NCBI RefSeq assembly: GCF_024494575.1
Contig: NZ_JANHDO010000003.1
Coordinates: 248,001 to 312,000, forward strand
Direction: 5' to 3'
From: Halorubrum salinum
Lineage (GTDB): Archaea; Halobacteriota; Halobacteria; Halobacteriales; Haloferacaceae
Length of the DNA stretch: 64,000 nucleotides
This document shows positions 9,219 through 17,752 of the stretch, piece by piece. The notes below the pieces were generated by a model, which did no database searches, was not told where the DNA came from, and saw nothing but the letters and a program-made list of their open reading frames with translations. Position numbers and translations under genes: made by a program. Each line of letters opens with the position of its first letter. Position 1 is the first letter of the stretch.

Positions 9219-9968
9219 TCAGGTGATCTGTTTCACGAACTGCGTTATGATGCGGTCTTCTGCGGTGCGGAGTCGGTACTGCACGGTCGACCGAGGATCG
9301 TCGAGCAGCGCCGCCAGATCGGCGACGGAGACCTCTCTGGGACGTTCGTAGTAGCCGTGGTTGACGGCGGCTTTGAGCGCGCGCCAGTGTGCGGGCGACA
9401 GGTCCGTCACGGCCCTCTCGGTCGCGTTCCACTTTCCGGCGCCGGTGACGTGTGAAACGGCGATAGACACGCCGTCTCGGAGGTGTGCCTCCACTCTGTC
9501 GTACACGTCGCCGATGGACCGGGTCCCCGGGTAGAGCACGCGCCAGCGGTACTCGTGGCCGACCCGCCGCGATTCGAACACGGTGCCCTCTTGGATGTGA
9601 TTCCGCACGAAATACGGCACCGAGTGACAGTTCTCGATTTCACGGCGGAGCGTGTAGACGGTCTGGCTCGTCTCCTCCTCGCTCAGAACGTGGTACTCGC
9701 GGCCGGTGTCACAGTCGGTGACGTCGAAACACTCGTTACAGCGAGACCCGTCGAGAAACACCTCGTTGAACGCCTCCAACGCGTCGGCCGTGCCCTTCGC
9801 GTGGTCGAGCCGCCACATGTGAGTGTCGTTCGTGAAGATGGCGGACGACCACAGCGACAGGCTCTCGTACCGCCGGAAGACGTCCATCAGCTCGTCCGCA
9901 CCTGACTCGAACCGCAGAACGAATTCGAACTCTCGCGTCTCTTCGACGTCCGCCGGGCGTGCGTCCAT
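9219..9968 (-). CDS. Bat-type helix-turn-helix transcriptional regulator (HTH10)
   Basis: 249-residue regulator of the bacterioopsin-activator family. The N-terminal 150 residues form an uncharacterised sensor part with several cysteines ([15 protein letters not shown]), and the C-terminal 60 residues ([19 protein letters not shown] onward) form the HTH10 domain. I select ATG 9968, not the GTG at 9989, because a TATA element (minus strand TTTTTATT, 9993-10000) lies 28 nt before it, as expected for a leaderless transcript. It is divergent from the Dps-like operon and is the obvious candidate regulator for it. The cysteines could sense metal or redox state; that is inference. Confidence 0.88.
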   Translation of the reverse strand: MDARPADVEETREFEFVLRFESGADELMDVFRRYESLSLWSSAIFTNDTHMWRLDHAKGTADALEAFNEVFLDGSRCNECFDVTDCDTGREYHVLSEEETSQTVYTLRREIENCHSVPYFVRNHIQEGTVFESRRVGHEYRWRVLYPGTRSIGDVYDRVEAHLRDGVSIAVSHVTGAGKWNATERAVTDLSPAHWRALKAAVNHGYYERPREVSVADLAALLDDPRSTVQYRLRTAEDRIITQFVKQIT

Positions 9969-10042
9969 TCGACTATGACTCCACGACACAGAAATAAAAA
10001 GAAATCTGCTGTTATCAAAAAATTGTATTCGATATTTCGAGA

Positions 10043-10058
10043 TTTAGTATGTACTAAA
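10043..10058. promoter_or_regulatory. Palindrome TTTAGTA-TG-TACTAAA between regulator and Dps-like operon
   Basis: Perfect 7-bp arms separated by two bases in the 129-bp AT-rich divergent intergenic region. It lies about 40-55 nt before the Dps-like start and about 75-90 nt before the regulator start. The position suits an operator for the rightward operon. Confidence 0.6.
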
Positions 10059-10097
10059 CGAAGACTGATTGTGATAAGAGGGGTACGTAGAGATGCA

Positions 10098-10757
10098 ATG
10101 TCCGACGAGAAAGCGCACGGAAGCGGCGCTGTAGAACCGGGAGACACGAGCAAGCGAGTCGGTGCCGAGGTCATCCGCGAACGGGGCGTCGACCCGGAAG
10201 AGCTTCGCGAGAAACTGATCGATGCCATCGGTGCGGAGTTCACGACGTACTACTACTACACCAACCTCCGGATGCACCTCGCCGGCGAGGAGGACTACAA
10301 GGAGATCACGGAGGACGCTCGCCTCGAAGACCGGGCGCACTTCGAACTCGTCGTGCCGCGGGTGTACGAGCTTGAGGGGTCGCTGCCGAACGACATCCGC
10401 GACTTCGCGGACCGCGCCTCGTGTCCCGACGCCGAAGTGCCGACGCCGATGGACGACGGCGGCAACTTCGATACGAGCGACCTCGAGGTAGAGGACATCC
10501 TCGAAGTCCTGCTGGAAGCCGAGCGGTGTGCCATCCGAACGTGGAGCGAGATCTGCGATATGACTCGCGGAGCGGATCCGCGAACCTACGACATGGCACA
10601 GCGCATCCTCAACGAGGAGATAGACCACGAGGCGTGGTTCATCGAGCTGTTGAGCAAGGAACGCGACGACGAGATAAACCCGGCCGGCCACTTCGCTCGC
10701 GGCGAGCCCGGAGACGCGCCGTACTCGACGAACAACCGGTTCAACGACTCGGCCTAG
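10098..10757 (+). CDS. Dps-like ferritin-superfamily protein (DPSL type with two Cys)
   Basis: 219-residue four-helix-bundle protein. Ferroxidase-type ligands are seen at E47, E77-x3-H81, E141 and E173/E174-x2-H177. Two cysteines, C144 and C153 in [12 protein letters not shown], sit next to the metal site; this ERC...C arrangement is the hallmark of archaeal Dps-like (DPSL) proteins such as the Sulfolobus one, which uses peroxide to oxidise iron and protects DNA. Unlike that family, it has an additional N-terminal extension of about 35 residues. ATG 10098 begins the family-like sequence. It is first in a three-gene run with ferredoxin and RidA. Confidence 0.85.
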   Translation: MSDEKAHGSGAVEPGDTSKRVGAEVIRERGVDPEELREKLIDAIGAEFTTYYYYTNLRMHLAGEEDYKEITEDARLEDRAHFELVVPRVYELEGSLPNDIRDFADRASCPDAEVPTPMDDGGNFDTSDLEVEDILEVLLEAERCAIRTWSEICDMTRGADPRTYDMAQRILNEEIDHEAWFIELLSKERDDEINPAGHFARGEPGDAPYSTNNRFNDSA

Positions 10758-10790
10758 TCACGACGGTCGGACGGCATACAACTTATATTT

Positions 10791-11174
10791 ATGACACAAT
10801 CGGCGAGCGAAACGTGGTCAGTCAGGATCGTCGTCCCCGAAACGTCGTCGCTGGACGCCGCGGGCGAAACGTTCGATCTGGAGGTCAGAGAAGACGAGAC
10901 GATCCTCGCGGCCGCGCGCTCGGCGGGGGTGTGGCTACCGGCCGACTGTCAGCAGGGCTGGTGTACGACGTGTGCCGCTCGTCTCGTGGACGGGGACGTC
11001 GCTCACCCGAACGCCCGCCGGTACTACGACGAGGACCGCGAGGCCGGATTCGTGTTGCCCTGCACCGCGAAGCCACGCGCTGACACGACGTTGATCGTCG
11101 GCCAGTACGACGACTTTCTCGAATTCCGAGCGGACCACGGGAGACCTCCGGGCAGTTCCAAACTCGACACCTAA
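10791..11174 (+). CDS. Plant-type [2Fe-2S] ferredoxin
   Basis: 127-residue electron carrier. The four cluster cysteines are C53, C58, C61 and C91, spaced C-x4-C-x2-C...C as in plant-type ferredoxins. It is close in size to the major haloarchaeal ferredoxins, and residues 72-84 form an acidic insert. It follows the Dps-like gene by 33 nt and precedes the RidA gene by 1 nt. Context suggests it feeds electrons to, or is protected by, the iron-storage and stress module rather than being the main catabolic ferredoxin. Confidence 0.93.
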   Translation: MTQSASETWSVRIVVPETSSLDAAGETFDLEVREDETILAAARSAGVWLPADCQQGWCTTCAARLVDGDVAHPNARRYYDEDREAGFVLPCTAKPRADTTLIVGQYDDFLEFRADHGRPPGSSKLDT

Positions 11175-11175
11175 C

Positions 11176-11547
11176 ATGTCCAAGACACACACGCGACGCG
11201 AGACGGACCGACGATCGGCAGTCAATCCCTACACACGCCGAGAGAGACGGCTCGTCTTCTTCGACGGGCAGACGGCTGACGCCGAAACGATAGCGAACGG
11301 CGGCGTGCGAGAGCAGACCCTCGCCGCGCTCGAGCGGATCCGAGCGGTCGCCGAAGAGCAGCGGATCGACACCCGCGATCTGGTGCGGACGACGGTGTAC
11401 CTGACCGACATGAGCCGGGCGGAGGCGGTCGACGCCACGTTCGAGTCGTTCTTCGAGGAGCGACGACCGTCGCGCACAACCGTCGGTGCGGACACGCTAC
11501 CTGACGGCGCTGCAGTCGTAATCGAAGCGACGGGGGTAGACGGGTGA
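11176..11547 (+). CDS. RidA family protein
   Basis: 123-residue RidA/YjgF/UK114-like protein. The signature region RTTVYLTDMSRAEAVDATFESFF is followed by RPSRTTVGADTLP, in which the first arginine matches the substrate-binding Arg of the family. RidA deaminates reactive enamines or imines derived from PLP enzymes. The N-terminal 20 residues are basic and unlike typical RidA. It starts 1 nt after the ferredoxin gene, so the two are almost certainly cotranscribed. A chaperone-like role under oxidative conditions, known for chlorinated bacterial RidA, would fit the neighbours but is inferred. Confidence 0.85.
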   Translation: MSKTHTRRETDRRSAVNPYTRRERRLVFFDGQTADAETIANGGVREQTLAALERIRAVAEEQRIDTRDLVRTTVYLTDMSRAEAVDATFESFFEERRPSRTTVGADTLPDGAAVVIEATGVDG

Positions 11548-11671
11548 GATAGGCGTACGACCGAACGGACGGATCAGAAGCGATCCGGTTTGCCGGCCCC
11601 TTCACCGCGCCGGACGGGGCGTTCTCGCTTTCCCGCGTCGGAGGGGCGGAGAGGCCGAGTGCGGTCGCGGT

Positions 11672-13093
11672 TCAGTCGTGTGAGGGGCCGTGCGCGGCGT
11701 GGTCGTGCGCGTCGCCCTCGCTCGATCCGTCGTGGGCGTGATCGTGGTCGTCGGAGTCCCCCTCGTCGGACCCCGTTTCGCCGAGCACCTCCGCGCCCTC
11801 GCCGTCGATCATATCCATGTTCTTCAGGTTGTCGCGTTCCTCGAAGTCCTCGACGGCCGCCATCACGTCCTCTTGGGTGATCGTCATCCGGTCTTCGGTG
11901 AGCGCGCCGAGGACGGCCTCGCGGAGCACCATCCGGAGGTCCGAGCCGGTGAGCCCGCCGGTCCGGTCTGCGACCTCTTCGGGGTCGAAGTCGGCGATCT
12001 GCATCTCTTTCGTCACCACGCGGAGGATGTCGGCGCGCATGTCGCGGTCGGGCTTGGGGAAGTTGACGATCTCGTCGAAGCGACGCCACGCGGCCGCGTC
12101 GAGCTGATCCGGGTGGTTCGTCGCGCCGATCAACAGGACCTCGTCGCGGATCAGCGACACCTCGTCGATCGACTTGAGCAGGGTGTTGACCGCGCGCTTC
12201 AAGGCGGCGTGCTCGTCCGAGCGACGGGTCTTCGCGACCGAGTCGAACTCGTCGATGAAGAGGATACACGGCGAGAGCCGTTTCGCCACCTCGAACGTCT
12301 TCTCGACGTTTTTCGCCGTCTCGCCGAGGTACTGGCTCGTGATCATCGAGAGTTTGACCTCGACGAACGGAAGCCCGAGCTCGTGTGCGAGCGCGCGCGA
12401 GATCGTCGTCTTCCCGGTTCCGGGAGGGCCGACGAACAGCAGCTTGCCGATCTCGCGGAGCCCGATGCTCGCGAGGTACTCGCGGTGTTCGATCGCTTTC
12501 ACGATCTTCTGGATCTCGCCCTCCTGGTCGCCGGTGAGCACGAGGTCGTCGAGCGTCGTCTCGATCTCCTCCGGCGCGCGTACGTTGACCAGGTCGAGCA
12601 TCTCGGCGTCCTCCTCCTCGTCGAAATACTCGTCGAGTAAGGCGTCGATCCAGACGCGGTCGGCCTGCACCGGGCGCACGTTGTCCCGGGACTCCTCGTG
12701 GGTCACGGGCGCGTCGAGGTCGTCCGCGTCACCGAGGGCGGCGACGATCGTCGGGTTGGCTCCGATTCGGTCCTCGTCCGCGTGATCGACGTACCACTCC
12801 AGCGCCATGTCCGGTTGGGTCAGAGAGATCTCGCCGGAGAAGTCGGTCCGCTGGGTGAAGAGAAGCTCCGAGACGGCCTCCCACGGGCGGTCGACCCCGG
12901 TGGCGGTGCGCGTCACCCCGTCGGTCGCCTTTATCGGTCGCTCGACGCCGCCCGGTGCGTCCTCGGCCGCGTCGTCGGACCAGAACACCTGACGGAACCT
13001 GGGTGGCAGGTCGTTTTCGTCGAGATCGCGGTTCTCGGTGTAGAGGTGCGTCGTCAACACGAACTCGACGACGTCGAGCGCCGGATCACTCAT
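11672..13093 (-). CDS. AAA family ATPase with His/Asp-rich C-terminal tail
   Basis: 473-residue AAA+ ATPase. The N-terminal 180 residues are family-specific and unassigned. Walker A GPPGTGKT is at residues 222-229, Walker B ILFIDEFDS at about 272-280, and sensor 1 GATN and the arginine-rich RRFDEIVNF segment follow. It resembles haloarchaeal AAA proteins of the CDC48/proteasomal-ATPase superfamily but carries a single ATPase domain. The last 45 residues are disordered, rich in His, Asp and Gly (DDHDHAHDG), suggesting metal binding. Substrate and partner are unknown; no operon partner is seen. Confidence 0.88.
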   Translation of the reverse strand: MSDPALDVVEFVLTTHLYTENRDLDENDLPPRFRQVFWSDDAAEDAPGGVERPIKATDGVTRTATGVDRPWEAVSELLFTQRTDFSGEISLTQPDMALEWYVDHADEDRIGANPTIVAALGDADDLDAPVTHEESRDNVRPVQADRVWIDALLDEYFDEEEDAEMLDLVNVRAPEEIETTLDDLVLTGDQEGEIQKIVKAIEHREYLASIGLREIGKLLFVGPPGTGKTTISRALAHELGLPFVEVKLSMITSQYLGETAKNVEKTFEVAKRLSPCILFIDEFDSVAKTRRSDEHAALKRAVNTLLKSIDEVSLIRDEVLLIGATNHPDQLDAAAWRRFDEIVNFPKPDRDMRADILRVVTKEMQIADFDPEEVADRTGGLTGSDLRMVLREAVLGALTEDRMTITQEDVMAAVEDFEERDNLKNMDMIDGEGAEVLGETGSDEGDSDDHDHAHDGSSEGDAHDHAAHGPSHD

Positions 13094-13218
13094 CCGCGCG
13101 ACGTAGCCTCGGGACGCGGTTAAGCGCGTCGAACTGCGCTCGCCCGTTCGCGAACTCCCTCACCTCCGCGACCCGGCGTATCGAACGCTTATTATCCCTG
13201 GTGAGAGACCGGTGTAGC

Positions 13219-13866
13219 ATGAGCTTCGAGGACGCGGGCGGCGCCGAGGACGTCGGTGGAGCCGCATCGGGCGACGGCGACGAGACCGCCGTTGACGGGG
13301 ACGGACCCGACGCGGCAGACGCCGCACCGGACCACGAGAACGCGAACCAGGACGTGATCGCCGTCGACCCCGACGACGTCGAACAGGGGACGGTGAACCG
13401 GCTCGACGCCCACACCGGCGACGGGATCAGACACCGCGCGTTCACCTGCCTCGTGTCCGACACGGACGGGCGGATACTGCTCGCCCAGCGCGCGCCGACG
13501 AAGCGGCTCTGGGACGGCCACTGGGACGGCACCGTCGCGTCTCACCCGATCGAGGGACAGTCACAGGAGGACGCGACGGCACAGCGGCTCGAAGAGGAAC
13601 TGGGTATCACGCCCGATCAGTACGACGACCTCCGGATGACTGATAAGTTCGAGTACAAGCGGTACTACCCCAACGAGGGCGTCGAGTGGGAGGTCTGTGC
13701 GGTGTTGAAGGTCACGCTCGAGGACACCGACCTCGATCCCGACGACGAGGAGATCGGTGGCATGCTCTGGGTCGATTACGAACACCTCCACGAGAACCCC
13801 GCGCTGTACCGCCAGCTCCGGCTGTGCCCGTGGTTCGAGATCGCGATGCGGCGCGACTTCGCCTGA
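13219..13866 (+). CDS. Nudix protein resembling type 1 isopentenyl-diphosphate isomerase
   Basis: 215-residue Nudix-fold protein. The first 45 residues are acidic and disordered. The region HRAFTCLVSD...LLAQRAPTKRLWDGHWD followed by a SHP motif matches type 1 IPP isomerase, which interconverts IPP and DMAPP for archaeal lipid synthesis. The Nudix box (EDATAQRLEEELGI) and the acidic EWEVCAV segment are present. However, the position of the essential cysteine (C67 in E. coli, VCGHP) is Ala107 here (VASHP), so isomerase activity is doubtful. ATG 13219 is chosen; the open frame upstream overlaps the AAA gene in antisense. Confidence 0.8.
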   Translation: MSFEDAGGAEDVGGAASGDGDETAVDGDGPDAADAAPDHENANQDVIAVDPDDVEQGTVNRLDAHTGDGIRHRAFTCLVSDTDGRILLAQRAPTKRLWDGHWDGTVASHPIEGQSQEDATAQRLEEELGITPDQYDDLRMTDKFEYKRYYPNEGVEWEVCAVLKVTLEDTDLDPDDEEIGGMLWVDYEHLHENPALYRQLRLCPWFEIAMRRDFA

Positions 13867-13950
13867 TCCGGGTCGTCCCCGCTGCGCTCGACCGGGCGAC
13901 TCCGCAGCCGAAACGGCGAGTTGAAGGCGCGCCGGCGACTGCTTCGAGAC

Positions 13951-14706
13951 ATGACCGTCGTCGTCGTGCTGGCGAAGCCGCCCCGCGAGGGGCTCGTCGC
14001 GACCGGGCTCGCGGAGTCGACTCCGCTGTCGACCGCCGAGGCCGCAGAACTGTACGAGGCGCTGTTCCGCGACGCCGTGCTCGCGGTCGACCGCTCCGGC
14101 GGCGACCTCCTCGTCAACTATCCCGACGGGGACGACCTGCCCGCTGAACACCGCACCGACACGGCTCCCGAGGCCGAACTCCGAACGCTCGTCGCCGACA
14201 CGCTCGGCGGCACCGGCGACGTCCGCTTCGAGCGACAGGTCGGCTCGTCGTTCGGGGCGCGCGCCGGCAACACCGTCACGCATCTCCTGCGCGAGGAGAA
14301 CGCGGACTCCGTCGCGGTCGTCACGCCGCAAGCGCCGCTGCTCTCGCGCACCCTCGTCGACTCGGCCGCGATGAAGCTCCGGACGAACGAGGTCGTGCTC
14401 GGCCCGTCGACCCGCGGTCGGACCTACTACGCGGGGTTCACCGAGCCGATCGACTTCGAGGGGGCGTTCGACGCGCCCAGTCTCCCGACACTCGCGGCCC
14501 GGGGACGAGACGCCGGCCTCGACGTCGAGTTCGTCGAACCCTCGCCGTCGATGGTCGACGGCGGCGACCTGCTCGACGCGCTCCCGGTGCTGCGCGCGCG
14601 GTTCACCGCCCAGCGGGTCGTGCCCGACTACACCGCCGCGTTCGTTCACGAACACGGACTCGACGTGGTCGTCGAGGACGGCGAGCCGCGCGTCGTGCGC
14701 GAGTAA
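13951..14706 (+). CDS. Conserved haloarchaeal protein, possible DUF2064-type glycosyltransferase-like fold
   Basis: 251-residue soluble protein. The start VVVVLAKPPREGLVATGLAE and the middle segment SVAVVTPQAPLLSRTLVD, with a following GPSTRGRTYY, look like the nucleotide-diphospho-sugar transferase fold of the DUF2064 (rSAM/selenodomain-associated transferase) family. The classical DxD motif is not obvious; DGGD occurs near residue 205. Function is unknown. It starts 84 nt after the Nudix gene and could be cotranscribed with it. Confidence 0.7.
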   Translation: MTVVVVLAKPPREGLVATGLAESTPLSTAEAAELYEALFRDAVLAVDRSGGDLLVNYPDGDDLPAEHRTDTAPEAELRTLVADTLGGTGDVRFERQVGSSFGARAGNTVTHLLREENADSVAVVTPQAPLLSRTLVDSAAMKLRTNEVVLGPSTRGRTYYAGFTEPIDFEGAFDAPSLPTLAARGRDAGLDVEFVEPSPSMVDGGDLLDALPVLRARFTAQRVVPDYTAAFVHEHGLDVVVEDGEPRVVRE

Positions 14707-14811
14707 GCGAGCGTGAGCGAGACGAGCGGGCAGCCTGCGACCGACGCGCCCGATGGATCGACGTCCGGTCCACCCGCGGATTGATATGTCGACGCCCGTT
14801 CGCTACACGAC

Positions 14812-16608
14812 ATGGTGACTGGGGTGGCGTTCTCGGACGCCGCGCACCTCGGCGTCGGACTCGCGCTCGCCGCGGTCGCGGTGCTCGCCGTGTACGCGGT
14901 CGATCGGCCCGACGGCGGGTGGACGCGCGCGCTGCGAACGCGGTTCCTCTACGGCGTCCCGTGGGGGACGCTCGTCTCGATCGCGGTCGTCGTCGGAGTC
15001 TACCTGTTCGTCCAGGACGGGATCTCAAACCCCTACCGGCCCGTCGCGATCCCCTTCCGGTCGTGGTCGTACTTCTACGCCGAGGGGCTCTTTTGGGCCG
15101 GGCTCGCGCACTCCGGACTGGGACACCTCACCGGCAACCTGTTTTCCGCGCTCGTCGCGGGAAGCATCGCCGAGTACGCGTACGGTCACGCGCCGGGCGG
15201 TCGCGACCGCCGCCGCGCCGCCTCCATCGCGGACAACCTCCTCGACGCGTCCGCGCGCGACGGGCCGCTCGTCTCGAACCCGTACGTTCGCGCGTTCGTC
15301 GTCGTTCCGGGCGCGATACTCGGGTTCGCGGTGCTCTCGTCGCTTTTCGCGCTCGGTCCGGTGATCGGCTTCTCGACGGCCGTCTTCGCGCTCTGGGGGT
15401 TCGCGCTGGTCCACTACCCGGTCCGCTCGCTGGCGGCGCTGACCGGACCGACGCTCGCGAGCGTCGCCTACTGGACGCTCCGCAGTCCGGTGGCGGTCGG
15501 CGAGGCGACCGGTTCGTACGGCCCGCCGGGGTGGGCGAACGTCGCCGTGCAGGGCCACGCACTCGGGCTGATCGTCGGGGCACTCGCCGCGGTGTGGCTC
15601 GTCCGCCGGCGACGCGAGCACGGTTCTGCCCCGGTCTCCGGTCGGGACACCGGCCCCCGCGTCCCCACCGACGCCGATCGGTCCGGGGTCGCCGCGCTCG
15701 CCGCGTTCGGCGGCGTTCTGCTGTTCGGCGCATCGCGTCGGATCTGGGCTGTGTACTGGTACCTCGGCAACGAGCGGTTCGAGCTGTACCGCGCGCTCGG
15801 TCTCGGGCTGCTCGCCGTGCTCGCGTCCATCGTCGCCGTCGCGGTCGCCGGACGCGACGAGCCGATATGGCCTGACCGCGCCGTCTCTCGCCCCGAGACG
15901 GTCCGAGGCGCAGTTCGGTCGGCGACGCCGGCCGCGGTCGGTCTGCTCTGTCTCCTCGCGGCGCTCGCCGCCGTCGCCGGTCCAGCCGTCGTCCCGAACC
16001 TCGTGACCGTCGACGACGGCGGCGACCTGCCGGGCGATCCGATCGAGGTCGACGAGTACCAGATCACCTACGCCGAAAACGTCGAGAACCGGCTCGTGAG
16101 CGCCGTCGACGTCGAGGCGTTCGGACGGTCGACGTCGGTGAACACCTCGGGGGTGATCGTCGCGAACCCCGACCGGGAGATATGGACCACCGCGGTCTCG
16201 CGGGGGAATCTGGCGTTCTGGGGCTACCGCGCCGTCGACGTGGGCGGGACGGGCTGGCGCGAGACCGTCTGGGTCCAGCGGACCGGGTGGGTCGCAGCCG
16301 GCGGGGGGCCGACGTACCGGGTCGACGCGATCCGAAACGAGACGCGCTCGACCCTGTTCGTGAGCGATCCCGCGCGCGTCGACGGGCGGATCGACGGGCG
16401 TCAGATCCTCGTCGCGGCGGTCGACGGCGGGTTCGAACTCCGCGTCGGTCACGAGGGGTGGACGGAGACCGCACCGCTGCCCGCGAGAAACGAGTCGGTC
16501 ACGGTCCGGGGAGTCTCGTTCGTGCGGGAGGGGTCTCGGGTGTACGCCGAACGAGGCGAGACGCGGCTACAGGTCGCCAGACAGGAGCTGTACGAAGGCC
16601 GTCAGTAG
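14812..16608 (+). CDS. Rhomboid family intramembrane serine protease
   Basis: 598-residue membrane protein with about nine hydrophobic segments. Rhomboid features are the HSGLGHLTGNL motif (TM2, about residues 102-112), a catalytic-serine candidate in GFSTAVFALWG (about residues 184-194, GxS context), and the histidine of VQGHALGLIVG (about 246-256). The C-terminal 200 residues form a large extracellular or soluble domain without recognised family. Rhomboids cleave transmembrane substrates in the bilayer; in Haloferax one affects surface glycoprotein glycosylation, but this protein's substrate is unknown. The serine motif GFST departs from the common GASG. Confidence 0.85.
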   Translation: MVTGVAFSDAAHLGVGLALAAVAVLAVYAVDRPDGGWTRALRTRFLYGVPWGTLVSIAVVVGVYLFVQDGISNPYRPVAIPFRSWSYFYAEGLFWAGLAHSGLGHLTGNLFSALVAGSIAEYAYGHAPGGRDRRRAASIADNLLDASARDGPLVSNPYVRAFVVVPGAILGFAVLSSLFALGPVIGFSTAVFALWGFALVHYPVRSLAALTGPTLASVAYWTLRSPVAVGEATGSYGPPGWANVAVQGHALGLIVGALAAVWLVRRRREHGSAPVSGRDTGPRVPTDADRSGVAALAAFGGVLLFGASRRIWAVYWYLGNERFELYRALGLGLLAVLASIVAVAVAGRDEPIWPDRAVSRPETVRGAVRSATPAAVGLLCLLAALAAVAGPAVVPNLVTVDDGGDLPGDPIEVDEYQITYAENVENRLVSAVDVEAFGRSTSVNTSGVIVANPDREIWTTAVSRGNLAFWGYRAVDVGGTGWRETVWVQRTGWVAAGGGPTYRVDAIRNETRSTLFVSDPARVDGRIDGRQILVAAVDGGFELRVGHEGWTETAPLPARNESVTVRGVSFVREGSRVYAERGETRLQVARQELYEGRQ

Positions 16609-16638
16609 GCGGGGAACGCGCCGCGGACGACGACCCCG

Positions 16639-17262
16639 TCAGCGCCACTCGATCCGGTACACCTCGGCGTCGATCTCGCGGGATGCCTCGGTGTGGTGGT
16701 CGAACTGGGCGTCGATCGCGAAATCGGCCGCGAACGCGTGTGTCACCTCGCCGCCCTCGTCGGCCGCGAACGCCTCGACGAACTCCCGGCTCCCGGCGTT
16801 GTGAACCGAGTAGGAGACGTCCGCGACGCGGCTCGCGGTCAAGAGAAAGCCGCGGTCCGCGTTTCGGTTCCCGTCCTGTGCGCCGAACGGCGGGTTCATG
16901 ACGACGGTGACGGGGTCGGGAATCGCGAGCGGGAGCCGCGTCGCGTCGGCCTGAATCCAGTGGACTGGAGCGCTCGCCGCGACGCGGCGGTCGTTCTCCG
17001 TCGCGGTCGTCAGCGCTGCTCGGTCGAGTTCGACCCCGATCACGCGGGCGGGACCGCGGAGGGCCGCGGCCAGCGCGAGCATCCCCGTGCCGGTGCCGAG
17101 ATCGAGGACGGTTCGCCCGTCGACGTCGTCGTGGAGGTCGGCGAGGTGAACGACGTGGGCGGCCAGCTCAGGCGGCGTCGGGTACTGTTCGAGGGCGGCT
17201 TGGGGGTTCTCGAAGCCCGTGACGACGCCCAGCTTGGCTGCGAGAGAGCGCTTCGACGTCAT
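16639..17262 (-). CDS. METTL5-like N6-adenine rRNA methyltransferase
   Basis: 207-residue class I methyltransferase. It has YPTPPELAAHVV (residues 27-38), SAM motif LDLGTGTGML, acidic VELD, and the catalytic NPPFG motif typical of N6-adenine or N4-cytosine methylation of nucleic acids. The layout matches the METTL5 family, whose eukaryotic member methylates one adenosine of 18S rRNA; archaeal homologues probably act on 16S rRNA. It is convergent with the rhomboid gene. Confidence 0.88.
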   Translation of the reverse strand: MTSKRSLAAKLGVVTGFENPQAALEQYPTPPELAAHVVHLADLHDDVDGRTVLDLGTGTGMLALAAALRGPARVIGVELDRAALTTATENDRRVAASAPVHWIQADATRLPLAIPDPVTVVMNPPFGAQDGNRNADRGFLLTASRVADVSYSVHNAGSREFVEAFAADEGGEVTHAFAADFAIDAQFDHHTEASREIDAEVYRIEWR

Positions 17263-17752
17263 CTGTCGGCCGTCGTCCGCCCCGCCGACACGGCGGCGTC
17301 TGGCCCGTCTGATCGCCCCGAACCGCGTCTCTCCTTCGCCGGCAGCGGACGCCGGACACCCCCGCCGTCGTCGACGCCGCCGGCTCCAGTCGCGTGCATA
17401 CCGCGACGCACGAGAGAGTAATATAAAACAGTTCGTGAATGTTTAAAAGTAATACTTTCGGCCGCAGGCCGGTCGTCGACGCCGCGACGCACCTTCACGC
17501 GTCGCCGCGAACGGAGGGCGTGGAGGCGGGCGGCGACGAGTGGTTCCGTCCGCGGACGACGGTCACGTTTCGTGTTCGGCGTGCGGCGCTCGCGGCGTAT
17601 CACGGAACTGAGACACTGCGGTGTCGATGGCCGAAACGGTCACCGTGGCGTCGCCGTCGCGTGATCGGACCGGGTGGCAGACGGCGTGACGACGAGGCGT
17701 GCTCGCCGGCTCGGACAAAGACTTAAATGCGGCAGTAACCAGAAACCTTATA
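17263..17752. other. 490-bp intergenic region upstream of tfb
   Basis: An AT-rich island at 17408-17459 contains TATA-like elements in both directions (for example ATATAAAAC and GTTTAAAAG). The remaining 270 bp is GC-rich. An ATG at 17439 opens a 95-codon frame, but its product is arginine-rich and unlike local proteins, so I do not call a gene. An untranslated RNA from the AT island is possible. Confidence 0.5.
17722..17728 (+). promoter_or_regulatory. TATA element of tfb
   Basis: CTTAAAT centred 28 nt before the tfb ATG, consistent with a leaderless transcript. Confidence 0.55.

Noticed and set aside
10779-10788. TATA-like ACTTATATTT just before the ferredoxin ATG
   Set aside because: It is centred only about 8 nt before the ATG, too close to drive a transcript containing the start codon; the gene is more likely read from the Dps-like promoter.
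17439-17726. 95-codon plus-strand ORF with TATA about 23 nt before its ATG
   Set aside because: The promoter placement is attractive, but the translation is arginine-rich, has no acidic bias and lacks a matching conserved look; probably chance.
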